From: Bacteroidota bacterium | Lineage (GTDB): Bacteria; Bacteroidota; Bacteroidia; M30B66 | Reading direction: 5' to 3' | Length of the DNA: 64,000 nt | Assembly (NCBI GenBank): GCA_027483445.1 | Contig: JAIXUS010000003.1 | Location: 36,173-100,172, forward strand | Shown here: positions 7,901 to 16,307 of the stretch, piece after piece | Layout: each line of letters starts with the position of its first letter | Numbering within the stretch: position 1 is the first letter of the stretch | The notes under the pieces: generated by a model | Told to the model about the DNA's origin: nothing | Seen by the model: the letters and a program-made list of their open reading frames with translations, nothing else | The model's database searches: none | Program-made: the position numbers and the translations under genes

Positions 7901-10680
7901 GAGCCGCTGTTTTGCCCAATACCACTTATTTTGCAGTAATTGAAGGCTTTAACACATTAACAGGTAGTTTCAGCCTAAGCATCAATGAAATCGACAATCC
8001 GGTTGCTTCAGCAAGCATCAGCGCTTCCGGACCACTGAGCTTCTGCCAGGGCGGATCAGTTACCCTTACAGCCTCTGCGGGCAGCAGCTACAGCTGGTCG
8101 AACGGCGAGAGCACGCAGAGCATTACCGTGAGCGCAGCCGGCAACTACAGCGTCACAGTAACCGATGTAAACGGCTGCAATAGCTCCGCTTCGGCCACAG
8201 TAAATGTATTTACACCTCAAGCCGCAAGCATCAGCGCTTCCGGCCCACTGAGCTTCTGCCAGGGCGGATCGCTGAGCCTTACAGCCTCAGCCGGCAGCAG
8301 CTACAGCTGGTCGAACGGCGAAAGCACACAGAGCATTACCGTGAGTACAACCGGCAACTACAGCGTCACAGTTACCGATGCAAACGGCTGCATCAGCTCC
8401 GCTTCGGCTACAGTAAATGTATTTACGCCACAAACGGCAAGCATCAGCGCTTCCGGACCACTGAGCTTCTGCCAGGGCGGATCGGTTACCCTTACAGCCT
8501 CTGAAGGCAGCAGCTACAGCTGGTCGAACGGCGAGAGCACACAGAGCATTACCGTAAGCGCGGCCGGCAACTACAGCGTTACAGTAACCGATGCGAACGG
8601 CTGCATCAGCTCCGCTTCGGAGAATGTGACCGTGTTTACACCTCAAGCCGCAAGCATCAGCGCTTCCGGTCCATTGAGCTTCTGCCAGGGCGGATCGGTT
8701 AGCCTTGATGCTGTTGGAGGTACTTCATGGCTTTGGAATACCGGTTCTACCTCACCAGGCATTCAAGTAAATTCCAGCGGAACATACTCCGTGAACATCA
8801 CTGATGTGAATGGTTGCAGCAGTCAGGCTGAAGCAGTAGTTACCGTATGGCCGGCACCGGTTGTCGACGCCGGCACTTATGCCGCAATTACCACCTTGAG
8901 CGGACCACTAACTTTAACTGGTAGTCCCGCCGGTGGCACATTTGCCGGGAACTTTGTGAATGCGAACAGCTTCGACCCAGCCTCCAGTGGTGTGGGCAAT
9001 TTCACCGTTACCTATAATTATGTTGATGCCAACGGTTGCTTTGCCAGCGATGAGGCTACCATTACTGTTCTTCAGGGCTGTTCGCTTTCAGTGGGAAGCA
9101 TCAGCGGCCCTACGAACAGCTGTCCACACCAGGGAACCACCGGCGTTTTGGCCACCTACAGCGTTACAGCAATCGATGCCAACACTTACCTGTGGACCCT
9201 TCCGGCAGGGGCAACCAATGTGAGCGGACAAGGCACTTCGAGCATCAGCTTCCGCTTTGCCAGCACATTTACCAGCGGTGCCGTTTCGGTAGTGGTGAGT
9301 GGCTGTAATGCCAGCGAAACCCGCAGTATTTCTGTAAGCCGAACCAGTCCTGCAACACCTGGAACCATTACCGGTCCGGCCAATGTGTGTGCCTTCCGCG
9401 GAACCGGCAACACGGCCACCTACAGCATTGCACCGGTAGCCGGCGCATTGTCGTACACCTGGACTGTTCCCACCAATACCACGCTCGTTTCAGCCAATGG
9501 AGGCACCAGTATCGAGGTGCTTGTGGGTAGCGCTTTCACTTCAGGAAGCATCACAGTGAGGGCCAATTCTGGCTGCGCCAACAGCAGCACGCGTAGCATC
9601 AGCCTCAATACCAGCATTCCGGGAACACCGGGCACAATTAGTGGCAACGCAAGAGCTTGTCCGGGCGACATTCGCACATACACCATTGCAGCAGTAAGCA
9701 ATGCAACAGGTTACTTGTGGACCATCCCAACCGGAACCAGCATTGTTTCGGGGGCGGGAACCACAAGTATACAACTCGCCTTCGACGCCGGATTTACAGC
9801 CAGCGGAACCTTGAGTGTGAGAGCCACAAACGGCTGCGGACAAAGCACTACTCCGCGTACACTCACCTTAAGCCGCAACACACCAGGCACGCCTGCCGGC
9901 ATTTTGGGTCAAGCCACCGGTATCTGCGGCATTAGCAGCGCAGTTTACTCAGTGCAAAGTCCGGTTGCCGGAATGACTTATACATGGACCGTTCCGAGCG
10001 GTGTGAGCATCGTATCCGGTCAAGGCACCACGAGCATCGAAGTGAGTATTGCGCCAACGTTTGTTTCGGGCAACCTTTCAGTGAATGCCTCCAATGCCTG
10101 CGGCATCAGCAGCAATAGAACGGTTGGATTAAGCACCCGTCCGGCCACTCCGGCCAGCATTACCGGCCCTGCAACCGGCGTATGCGTGGGTAGCGTAGTG
10201 GAGTACTCCATCAGCGCCCTTGCCGGAGCCACCAGCTATACATGGACCGTTCCGAGCGGCTGGACGATTCAAAGCGGACAAGGCAGCACCACCATTGCTG
10301 TGTTGGTCGGCAGTGCGGGCGGCAACATCAGTGCCCGTGGCGTAAATGCCTGCGGTAGCGGCAGCACACGCACACGTGCCGTAACAGTGGCCAACTGCGC
10401 GCGTATGGCAGGTGGTAGCGATGAGTCGTCACCGGCGGCCCAGGTAGAGATTTATCCAAACCCATTCAACAGCGAGCTGAATCTTCGCATGCCGGGCAGC
10501 AGCGGCGAAGCCTTACAGGTTGAAGTGTTCGACCTCAGCGGCCGTTGCGTATTCCGCGATGAGATCACCATCACCGAAAACTACGTGTTACAGCCAACGC
10601 TTGATGCCGGAATTTACACCCTCCGCATCATCAGAAGCAGCGGCGAAGCAAAAAGTTTCCGCATCGTTCGCGCGAACTAG
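4918..10680 (+). CDS. Secreted S8 subtilisin-like protease with multidomain stalk and T9SS type A signal
   Basis: 1920 residues. The ATG at 4918 is chosen because it begins a signal peptide (MKLTFTRRLWRNCLIVGIL...AQAQ); the ATG at 4876 would bury it. After an N-terminal pro-region comes the peptidase S8 domain with Asp264 (AILDEGVDLAHP), His299 (DAHGTACAG) and Ser479 (GTSSACPNAAG). Then follow beta-sandwich modules, a jelly-roll segment (~residues 640-800), a bacterial pre-peptidase C-terminal-like domain (~900-1020), four tandem 71-residue Ig-like repeats (~1030-1320), several PKD-like repeats each with the word YTWTVPS, and a C-terminal type A sorting domain starting VEIYPNPFNSELNL. It should be exported by the T9SS and held on the cell surface, digesting external protein. 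A rho-independent terminator follows. Confidence 0.93.
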   Translation: MKLTFTRRLWRNCLIVGILTTFALWHNPAQAQNSRVYAMSPDGRIAYDRCNDELLVQFEPSLNAGEVLRLLAKEESIARLKTDEVLPSPKNLVRVRLNKALPADDVEKLRKRLEQMPQVRFAQPVLVHEDGTRQGISNRIAVKLKNESDFGLLQSQLNRLGAVLQEKYAYDNRLFFAELPKTAGSPLDVANRLAESGQFAWAEVDFFRFMQRFSTNDPFLANQWSLNNTGSALQFNGTPGADMRVFNAWTVSTGSANIKVAILDEGVDLAHPDLLGNMLPGFDGTGLNSAGGPSGNDAHGTACAGIVAAVGNNNLGVAGVAYQSKIIPVRIAYSSGSSWITQNSWIGTCIDWSWQTAGADVLSNSWGGGGSSALINDPITRSVTQGRGGLGAPVLFAAGNNNGAVSYPATLTNVIAVAAMSMCNQRKSPSSCDGENFWGSNFGANLDVSAPGVKIYTTDISGSAGYSSGDYTATFNGTSSACPNAAGVMALILSVNPGLNQTQARQIIESTCDKVGGFTYSTNVNQPNGTWTNELGHGRVNAFAAVQLANPQPCTTPAVGTVTASPAAVCGSGTVNLSLNGVGFGTGQTYQWQSSTDNVNWTNLSGQTGQTASATIGSATWFRCVVTCATAVASQSTQVTISNPLVTSFPHTQNFDGSTSLPCGWSVQNVNGDGNTWNLGSTSARSAPNNVAYSYNTTNAANDWLFSAPLQLVGGQNYRVRFWFRARSASFPEQMEVRWGNAANASAMTSAAIFSNTNITNITYAEGTTIAFAPSVSGTYHVGFRVFSAADRFDLYLDDVTIELTTACTTPTVAGTIAGSTTLTAGTASSFTYSGGNGTSVIWQQAIGTTGAFTDISGATSSTLSYTNAPGTYRLRMRVSRTNCVDAFSNVLTLTINPRVGDNLNLPIVANLPLSTTGSTAAGSGFSNAYTGANNQASPDVFYRFTTGPCTDSIRINSCASGFDTYLHLLNAAGTNLASNDDNGPLCTGNRASLRAAVLPNTTYFAVIEGFNTLTGSFSLSINEIDNPVASASISASGPLSFCQGGSVTLTASAGSSYSWSNGESTQSITVSAAGNYSVTVTDVNGCNSSASATVNVFTPQAASISASGPLSFCQGGSLSLTASAGSSYSWSNGESTQSITVSTTGNYSVTVTDANGCISSASATVNVFTPQTASISASGPLSFCQGGSVTLTASEGSSYSWSNGESTQSITVSAAGNYSVTVTDANGCISSASENVTVFTPQAASISASGPLSFCQGGSVSLDAVGGTSWLWNTGSTSPGIQVNSSGTYSVNITDVNGCSSQAEAVVTVWPAPVVDAGTYAAITTLSGPLTLTGSPAGGTFAGNFVNANSFDPASSGVGNFTVTYNYVDANGCFASDEATITVLQGCSLSVGSISGPTNSCPHQGTTGVLATYSVTAIDANTYLWTLPAGATNVSGQGTSSISFRFASTFTSGAVSVVVSGCNASETRSISVSRTSPATPGTITGPANVCAFRGTGNTATYSIAPVAGALSYTWTVPTNTTLVSANGGTSIEVLVGSAFTSGSITVRANSGCANSSTRSISLNTSIPGTPGTISGNARACPGDIRTYTIAAVSNATGYLWTIPTGTSIVSGAGTTSIQLAFDAGFTASGTLSVRATNGCGQSTTPRTLTLSRNTPGTPAGILGQATGICGISSAVYSVQSPVAGMTYTWTVPSGVSIVSGQGTTSIEVSIAPTFVSGNLSVNASNACGISSNRTVGLSTRPATPASITGPATGVCVGSVVEYSISALAGATSYTWTVPSGWTIQSGQGSTTIAVLVGSAGGNISARGVNACGSGSTRTRAVTVANCARMAGGSDESSPAAQVEIYPNPFNSELNLRMPGSSGEALQVEVFDLSGRCVFRDEITITENYVLQPTLDAGIYTLRIIRSSGEAKSFRIVRAN
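8011..8703 (+). repeat. 213-bp tandem repeats inside the protease gene
   Basis: The word GCAAGCATCAGCGCTTCCGG starts at 8011, 8224, 8437 and 8650, an exact 213-bp period (71 codons). The first three units are near-identical at DNA level; the fourth diverges after about 55 bases. They encode Ig-like units with SYSWSNGESTQSITVS. The DNA identity indicates recent duplication or gene conversion. Confidence 0.92.
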
Positions 10681-10701
10681 AGTCATAAACTTTCATTGAT
10701 A

Positions 10702-10738
10702 AATCCCGGAATGCCGTTGGTGTTCCGGGATTTTTTTT
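10702..10738 (+). terminator. Rho-independent terminator of the protease gene
   Basis: AATCCCGGAA (10702-10711) pairs with TTCCGGGATT (10723-10732), an 11-base loop between, followed by an unbroken T run. It lies 21 bases after the protease stop codon. Confidence 0.9.
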
Positions 10739-11243
10739 GGGCGTGCCGGCACCCAAACCTGGGTCTACGCCGCAGCCTCTTCGGCGGCCGTCGTGTGCTA
10801 CGCTGCAATCCTTCAGGGCTTTATGCACATCGCCTAAGGCTCTAAAACCCATAAAGCCACTCAACTCCACACCAAACTCAACCATGCCGCCCTTCAGGGA
10901 TTTCCGCTGCGCCCACTCACGCGGGCATTGCGGTTCACTGGAAAACCTGCACTTCCCACTCAACCCAATGCCTCGAAATTAATCCACGCCATTCCAGTTA
11001 AAAGACTCAGAACTCCAATTGCGGCTATGTAAAAGGCCTTAGGTTAAAACCCTGCAAGCTCGAAGAGTCTTCAGCTTCGCGCGATATTATGCTTCAGCAA
11101 CGAATACCGTGAATTCAGTCATTCTAGCTCAACGAGGTGTCAACAACCCAATCACCTCGGGAGACACGTGTCCCCGCCCTGTCTTAAGTTCGGGAAAAAG
11201 CCGACCATGAACAAGCTAACTTATGAACGAACCTGTTAAAAAC
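10739..11243. other. Gene-free spacer with dispersed-repeat remnant
   Basis: 10739-10985 has GCCGTCGTGTGCTACGCTGC and CAATCCTTCAGGGCTTTATG, a pattern resembling the 1196 element (GTCGTGC...CTGCAAGTCCT...GGGCTTT). A minus-strand frame across it reads KALKDCSVAHDGRRRG, which I regard as a translated repeat, not a protein. 10986-11243 holds no convincing gene; GACACGTGTC at 11163-11172 is a small palindrome. Confidence 0.4.
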
Positions 11244-11263
11244 TAAACGTTTATAAACGTTTA
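11244..11263. promoter_or_regulatory. 20-bp perfect palindrome, tandem TAAACGTTTA
   Basis: TAAACGTTTATAAACGTTTA is two adjacent copies of the self-complementary 10-mer TAAACGTTTA. It lies about 70 bases beyond the MarR gene stop codon. The form suits a dimer or tetramer protein-binding site; no gene start lies close downstream. Confidence 0.4.
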
Positions 11264-11333
11264 ACGCTTGATGGTCATTATGAGATTTCCGATCTTGAAC
11301 TCGGGGAGGAGGTTGGAGGCCCCCGCAAGCCCC

Positions 11334-12011
11334 CTACCCCACCAACTCCTTCCAGCTGCGATTCTTCGCCTTTTCGTGCAGCTCCAAATGAAATCCATAC
11401 AAGCGGTTGAGGCTGTGCAGGAGGCGGTTCTTTTCGGCATCGTTCAATGGGCCGCAAACCAGGCGACCAAAGGATTCTAAGTCGGCCAAGAGCTCCAACA
11501 CGAGGCGCTGCCCGGCTTCGGTGAGACGCATGAGGCGCTGCCGGCCATCGCTGGGGTCGCTGCCCTGCTCCATCAGGCCTAAACGGGTAAGTCGCTTAAT
11601 GATTTCCATGCCCGTGGTTTTTTCGTGAAGGTTCGCCTGAATCAAGGCCATTTTCCCCGAAGGGCCCCGAAACATGAGCATTAACAAATACGGCACATCG
11701 TCGATCGAGCTCAGGGGCTGGCCATGCAAGAGCTTCTTGCCGTATCCGCGGGCGAAACGATACATATATACTATCTGCCTTGCTATCTGTGTCTCGATGC
11801 TCTCCGGCACGCCGGCCGTATTCACCGCAGCAGGAACCGCATTGTCATCCTGCGGAGCAGCACCCACCTCCTCGCTGAGCCATTGGCCAAACGAAGCGAT
11901 GCTGCCATCAGGCTGTGCCCGCCTGAAATCGGCCGCCTTTTGCAACAAGGCCTGCATAAAGCCGAAATCGCTCCTTTCGGAATCTGCTGATTGATATGCA
12001 CTTAAATCCAT
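11334..12011 (-). CDS. MarR-family transcriptional regulator
   Basis: About 225 residues from the ATG at 12011 (a GTG at 12017 adds two). Residues ~70-190 form a winged-helix domain: an N-terminal dimer helix, then FRGPSGKMALIQANLHEKTT and GMEIIKRLTRLGLMEQGSD as the helix-turn-helix, and DPSDGRQRLMRLTEAGQRLV as the wing. The extra N-terminal ~60 residues are longer than in most MarR proteins and unrecognised. It is divergent from the TonB-dependent receptor with only 85 bp between start codons, so it probably represses or tunes that receptor and itself through the inverted repeat at 12031-12057. Its ligand is unknown. Confidence 0.82.
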   Translation of the reverse strand: MDLSAYQSADSERSDFGFMQALLQKAADFRRAQPDGSIASFGQWLSEEVGAAPQDDNAVPAAVNTAGVPESIETQIARQIVYMYRFARGYGKKLLHGQPLSSIDDVPYLLMLMFRGPSGKMALIQANLHEKTTGMEIIKRLTRLGLMEQGSDPSDGRQRLMRLTEAGQRLVLELLADLESFGRLVCGPLNDAEKNRLLHSLNRLYGFHLELHEKAKNRSWKELVG

Positions 12012-12030
12012 CTTCACCGTAATTTGATAT

Positions 12031-12057
12031 TTTTTTGTACCAATTTAGAACAAAAAA
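12031..12057. promoter_or_regulatory. Candidate MarR operator
   Basis: TTTTTTGTAC (12031-12040), a 7-bp spacer, then GAACAAAAAA (12048-12057): inverted arms matching at 9 of 10 positions. It sits between the divergent MarR and receptor genes, the usual place for a MarR dimer site. Confidence 0.55.
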
Positions 12058-12096
12058 GAACCAATAAGGTTTTGTTCGCATTCATTAAACGCATTT

Positions 12097-14544
12097 ATGT
12101 TGACCTCTCCTCTACACCTTCGAATTTCACTTTTTCTGCTGCTCATTGCGGGCAGCGCTGTCGCCCAAAAAACCGGCATTGTGCGCGGCGTGGTGCTCGA
12201 CAAGAACACCCAGGAACCGCTGATCGGCGCCGCGGTGGGCATTCCGGGCACCAGCTTCGGCGCCTCAACCGACCTTAACGGAGCCTATAAAATCAGCAAC
12301 GTTCCGGTAGGTAACATCAACCTAAAAGCTACGCTGGTGGGCTATGAGCCCCAAAACAAATTCAACATCCTAATTAGCTCGGGCAACGACCAGGTGGTGA
12401 ACTTCGAGCTGATGGAAACCTCAACCGACCTGAAGGAAATCGAAATCACCTTCGACAAGGGCCGGTCGGCGGCGGCGGTCGACATGGTAACTCCGCTTTC
12501 GGTGCAAACCCTCACCACCGAAGAAATCCGCTCCAACCCGGGTGGTAACTTCGATATTTCACGCGTTATTCAAGCATTACCAGGAGTTGCCGGGGCTTCG
12601 GCGGCGGCTTTCCGTAACGACATTATCATCCGCGGAGGCGCGCCCAACGAAAACGTCTTTTTCCTCGATGGCATTGAGATTCCGGTAATCAACCACTTTC
12701 AAACGCAAGGCAGCTCCGGCGGCCCGGCCGGAATCCTGAACACCGCCTTTATCGAAGATGTGAAGCTGGCCTCCTCGGCCTTCGATGCGCGCTACGACAA
12801 TGCCCTGGCATCGGTGTTCGTGATGAAACAACGCGAAGGCAACCCCGAAAGGCTCTCAGGAAACCTCCGCCTGAGCTCTACCGAATTTGCGGCAAGCTTC
12901 GAAGGTCCGGCCGGTAAAAAAACCAACTACCTCGTTTCTGCTCGCCGCTCATACCTGCAGCTGCTCTTTGAAGCCATCGACCTCCCGATTCGTCCAAATT
13001 ACTGGGACTTCCAATTCAAAATCACCCACAAAATCAACGAAAAAACAACGCTCACCGCATTAGGCGTTGGGGCCATCGACGAATTCCGCTTTGGTGTTCC
13101 ACGGGAATCGACACCCGATAAAACCTTCATTCTGAACTCTACTCCATCCATCAACCAATGGAATTACACCAATGGAGTGTCGATTAAGCGTCTGATTAAA
13201 AACGGTTTCGTAAACATCGCCCTGAGCCGGAATATGTTCAACAACGAACTCGACCGCTTCGAAAATCAAGACGAAGGCAACGAAGAAGCCCGCATCCTCA
13301 AAATCCGTTCACAGGAAATCGAGAACAAGCTGCGCATCGATGTGAACCGCTTCGTAAACAACTGGAAGTTTTCCTACGGCGTTGTTGGGCAGTATGTAAA
13401 ATTCAACAATTCCATTTTCAACCGTTTAATTAAAGAGCAGGTTTTGTCCAACGGCGATACCATTCCCGGTTTGGCCATCAACTTTAACACTGCTATCGAC
13501 TTTTTCCGCTATGGCGCTTTTGGTCAGGTATCACGTCGTTTCTTCTCGAACAAATTGTTGGTTTCAGCAGGTTTACGTACCGACGGCAACAGCTTCACCA
13601 CCAATGGCAACGATTTGTTGAGCACCCTTTCGCCCCGCCTTTCAATCTCCTGGAACTTCCTCCCAAAATGGAACCTCAACGCATCGGTAGGCGACTATTA
13701 CAAGATACCAACCTACACCGTTCTGGGTTTCCAGGAGGAAGGAAAAGGCTTTGTGAACCGCGATGCCAAATACATCCGCTCTACACATTATGTAACCGGC
13801 TTCGAATTCCTGCCCCGCGACGACATGCGGTTCACCCTCGAAGGTTTCTTCAAGCGCTACAGCAACTACCCGGTATCGGTGGCCAACGGAATCTCACTGG
13901 CTAACCTGGGCGGAGGTTTCGATGTACTGGGCAACGAAGCCGTTACCTTTATCGGTGGTGGCGAAACCTATGGAATGGAATTCTACTATCAACAAAAGCT
14001 CGTAAAGCGCACATTTGCAGTGTTCTCGTACACCTTTGTAAGGAGCCGCTTTTCGGGAGCCGACGGTAATTTGATCGCCTCTTCATGGGACAATCGCCAC
14101 CTGATTTCGGCCCTCTTCGGCTATAAGCTAAAGCGTGGCTGGGAGCTTGGCGCCAAATTCCGCTTCGCCGGAGGTACCCCATTCACACCCTTCGATACTG
14201 TGGCTTCGCGCTTCAGCTTTGCCACCACCGGTGTGGGCGTGCTCGACTTCAACCGTCTTAATACTGAGCGCCTGATCAACTTCTCTCAATTCGACATCCG
14301 CATCGACAAGAAGTTTTACTTCAAAAAAGCCACGCTCAACATCTTCATCGACATCCAAAACCTATTGCGGGCGCCAAACCCCGACATTCCCGATTACTCC
14401 TTCAAGCGCAACGCCGACAATACCGCCTTCGAAACCACCGATGGTCAGGCATTGCGTCCCGATGGCTCCAACGGAATTCCGGTGCTCCTCCGCGACGAAA
14501 CACCGCTAATCACCCCTGCAATCGGGATTATTTTCGAGTTTTAA
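12097..14544 (+). CDS. TonB-dependent outer-membrane receptor
   Basis: 815 residues with signal peptide (LRISLFLLLIAGSAVAQ). Residues ~24-105 form a carboxypeptidase-regulatory-like domain (GIVRGVVLDKNTQEPLIGAA), typical of Bacteroidota receptors. The plug follows (~115-240, with IIIRGGAPNENVFFLDGIEI), then the 22-strand barrel ending in GIIFEF, the aromatic C-terminus expected for BAM insertion. It takes up a large or scarce ligand with energy from TonB/ExbBD. No SusD partner follows, so polysaccharide uptake of the SusCD type is unlikely; a siderophore, metal or peptide ligand is possible. Divergent MarR regulation is likely. Confidence 0.9.
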   Translation: MLTSPLHLRISLFLLLIAGSAVAQKTGIVRGVVLDKNTQEPLIGAAVGIPGTSFGASTDLNGAYKISNVPVGNINLKATLVGYEPQNKFNILISSGNDQVVNFELMETSTDLKEIEITFDKGRSAAAVDMVTPLSVQTLTTEEIRSNPGGNFDISRVIQALPGVAGASAAAFRNDIIIRGGAPNENVFFLDGIEIPVINHFQTQGSSGGPAGILNTAFIEDVKLASSAFDARYDNALASVFVMKQREGNPERLSGNLRLSSTEFAASFEGPAGKKTNYLVSARRSYLQLLFEAIDLPIRPNYWDFQFKITHKINEKTTLTALGVGAIDEFRFGVPRESTPDKTFILNSTPSINQWNYTNGVSIKRLIKNGFVNIALSRNMFNNELDRFENQDEGNEEARILKIRSQEIENKLRIDVNRFVNNWKFSYGVVGQYVKFNNSIFNRLIKEQVLSNGDTIPGLAINFNTAIDFFRYGAFGQVSRRFFSNKLLVSAGLRTDGNSFTTNGNDLLSTLSPRLSISWNFLPKWNLNASVGDYYKIPTYTVLGFQEEGKGFVNRDAKYIRSTHYVTGFEFLPRDDMRFTLEGFFKRYSNYPVSVANGISLANLGGGFDVLGNEAVTFIGGGETYGMEFYYQQKLVKRTFAVFSYTFVRSRFSGADGNLIASSWDNRHLISALFGYKLKRGWELGAKFRFAGGTPFTPFDTVASRFSFATTGVGVLDFNRLNTERLINFSQFDIRIDKKFYFKKATLNIFIDIQNLLRAPNPDIPDYSFKRNADNTAFETTDGQALRPDGSNGIPVLLRDETPLITPAIGIIFEF

Positions 14545-14583
14545 GGCACCGCACAAGTCCTTTTCAAACCCTATTTCACGGCC

Positions 14584-14616
14584 AAAGGGAGGAGATTCAG
14601 TCTTCTCCCTTTTCCA
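14584..14616 (+). terminator. Terminator after the TonB-dependent receptor
   Basis: AAAGGGAGGAGA pairs with TCTTCTCCCTTT (11 of 12) around a 5-base loop, ending in TTTT. It follows the receptor stop codon by about 40 bases. Confidence 0.75.
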
Positions 14617-14736
14617 TTTCAAAGCGCGTGTAGAAGCAAGGCCAACGGCGTAATCACGAGCACCAGAACAGCATTGGTACTTTTTTTCGGGCCGCCTGCC
14701 TTTTGGAGTATCGCGAAAGCCTCAGGTATCTCTTCA

Positions 14737-14812
14737 GGCACCGCGCTATCCGCTCGTAGTCGCCGCGCCGCCTTGCTCTGCGGACGAGCTACCCGCTTCT
14801 ATCGCTGGCGGG
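14737..14812 (+). repeat. Dispersed hairpin element, copy 2
   Basis: GGCACCGCGCTATCCGCTCG...GCTACCCGCTTCTATCGCTG GCGG has the same outer blocks as the reverse complement of 4615-4685. Between them is a different, GC-rich, imperfect hairpin (GTAGTCGCCGC...GCGGACGAGCTAC). The rest of 14617-14915 has no recognisable gene. Confidence 0.6.
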
Positions 14813-14915
14813 GGCAGAACGGGTAAACTCAAGAGGCCGTTTAGTTTTAATGTGCGTGGTAATGGTTGGTGTGCAAAACATTCCTCTATAATTACACATC
14901 GTATAGGTAGTCTTT

Positions 14916-15503
14916 GTGATTTTCTATGGATATTTAGACTTGAATATTTTCATCACCTACCTTATTTACCTAAGAATGCGATTGAATAACAATACCTCCT
15001 CGATGATAAAATCACTAAATCGTTTTTATAACGAAGACCGCGCGCCCAATATGCAGAAGTACCGTATTGGTATGGATTTAAGTGATTATCCTAGCGCCCA
15101 AGCGATGGAATTGTTGGGTGTTGTTAATGTTGATAATGTAGCATTCATACAATTGGTGTTTTTTTTTCGTCGCAAGTACAATTCAAATAGCCTCGTGCTA
15201 TTGGAGGTGATGAACCAGCTTATTGAAAAGTCACCTACAAACAGACAGCTTTTGCAAGCCAATGTGCGCTTGGCTCTATTAATCGAGCGGTTTTTGTCTT
15301 CAGGTGAAGAAGCAAAACAAAGGAAGACTGCACTGGAGCAAATAAATAAGCACATGGTTAAGCAATTAGAGGATCTGTATTATGCAGTAAGGCCACACAT
15401 CGATCGAAAGATAAAGCGGGCTGTGGTTCATCGATTTAATTCTAAGGATTCAGGTATACATATCAATACACCCTTGTCGATTCGAACTGTCAAACCCCAG
15501 TAA
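14916..15503 (+). CDS. Unrecognised protein at the edge of the RM island
   Basis: 195 residues if the first ATG is used; the ATGs at 14976 and 15003 would give 175 and 166 residues and are equally possible, because the first 20 residues (IFITYLIYLR) look unlike the rest. From about residue 50 it is predicted helical with charged heptads (EEAKQRKTALEQINKHMVKQ). I recognise no family. AT-rich composition resembles the RM genes that follow 240 bp later in the same direction, so it may belong to the acquired block. Confidence 0.6.
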   Translation: MIFYGYLDLNIFITYLIYLRMRLNNNTSSMIKSLNRFYNEDRAPNMQKYRIGMDLSDYPSAQAMELLGVVNVDNVAFIQLVFFFRRKYNSNSLVLLEVMNQLIEKSPTNRQLLQANVRLALLIERFLSSGEEAKQRKTALEQINKHMVKQLEDLYYAVRPHIDRKIKRAVVHRFNSKDSGIHINTPLSIRTVKPQ

Positions 15504-15686
15504 GGCAACAAGGTGGTTAATGTATGCTTCGGCTGTACTATGTAAAGGCGGTGATCAAACAATGTCGATAGGCTACAAGGCTAAAAATAAAGCAACCAAC
15601 AAAAATTTCAATCCATTGATTAACAAATATTTATGCTATATATTCATATTTTGTAGGCATTGTACTAAGGTAAATAATTGAATAAA

Positions 15687-15718
15687 TTTGGAAACAACAA
15701 TGGGGTTCGCTACTTTTG
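15687..15718 (+). promoter_or_regulatory. Bacteroidota-type promoter of the RM operon
   Basis: TTTG (15687-15690), 20 bp, then TACTTTTG (15711-15718) matches the phylum's -33/-7 consensus TTTG-N19-21-TAnnTTTG. It is 23 bp upstream of the short hsdS ATG at 15741. The rest of 15504-15740 is AT-rich and shows no gene. Confidence 0.65.
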
Positions 15719-15740
15719 TACATTCAATACTCAGCATTAA

Positions 15741-16307
15741 ATGTTCAATCTCGGGTCGCTCCTTCACATTCAAACTGGACTATTCGCCAAAGGCTATGGC
15801 GAAGGAGATGTGCATTATTTGCAAGTGCGGCACTTCAATGAGCAAGGCAAACGCATTGAGGCATTGTATGGCGACCTTCTTTCAAATGAACTTTCTCAAA
15901 AGCATCTTTTACAGGAAGGCGATGTGTTGTTCGCGGCAAAGGGAATGAAAAACTATGCCGTAGCAGTAGATAAAGATTGGCTTCCTGCTGTTGCCTCCAC
16001 CTCATTTTTTGTATTGAGAGTCACCAATAAAAAACTGAGCCCCAACTACCTTATGTGGTACTTGAATAGTCCCACCATACAAGGCAATTTGAAAAACAAA
16101 GCCATTGGAACCGCTATGCCTTCTATTTCGAAGCAAGCGCTCGAATCCATAGAAATACCAATTCCAAGTCTCAAAACACAAGAAGTGATTGTTAAGCTTT
16201 CAGCATTGCGGCAAAAAGAGCTTGAAATCAAACAAAACATTGAATTGCTTCGCACCGAAATCATCCATCACACCATTCTAAAATCCCTTCATAAGAGTCA
16301 TGAATAA
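15741..16307 (+). CDS. Short type I restriction specificity protein (single TRD)
   Basis: 188 residues, half the usual HsdS length. It has one target-recognition domain (LQVRHFNEQGK, LLQEGDVLFAAKGMKNYAVA, STSFFVLRV, YLMWYLNSPTIQ) and one conserved helical spacer (IPIPSLKTQEVIVKLSALRQKE). This is the layout of HsdS halves that dimerise to read a palindromic bipartite site, or of a leftover from a split gene. The ATG at 15741 follows the promoter by 22 bases; its stop overlaps the hsdM start by 8 bp, so the two are co-translated. A second, full hsdS lies downstream. Confidence 0.85.
   Translation: MFNLGSLLHIQTGLFAKGYGEGDVHYLQVRHFNEQGKRIEALYGDLLSNELSQKHLLQEGDVLFAAKGMKNYAVAVDKDWLPAVASTSFFVLRVTNKKLSPNYLMWYLNSPTIQGNLKNKAIGTAMPSISKQALESIEIPIPSLKTQEVIVKLSALRQKELEIKQNIELLRTEIIHHTILKSLHKSHE

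Noticed and set aside
8287..8646. 119-aa minus-strand ORF in the protease gene
   Set aside because: Shadow of the near-identical 213-bp repeats on the opposite strand.
10631..10963. 110-aa minus-strand ORF (KALKDCSVAHDGRRRG...)
   Set aside because: It runs across the terminator and into the 3' end of the protease gene; the sequence looks like a translated dispersed repeat.
12097..14544. SusC-type receptor of a polysaccharide utilisation locus
   Set aside because: No SusD-like lipoprotein or glycoside hydrolase lies near; the gene is shorter than most SusC proteins.
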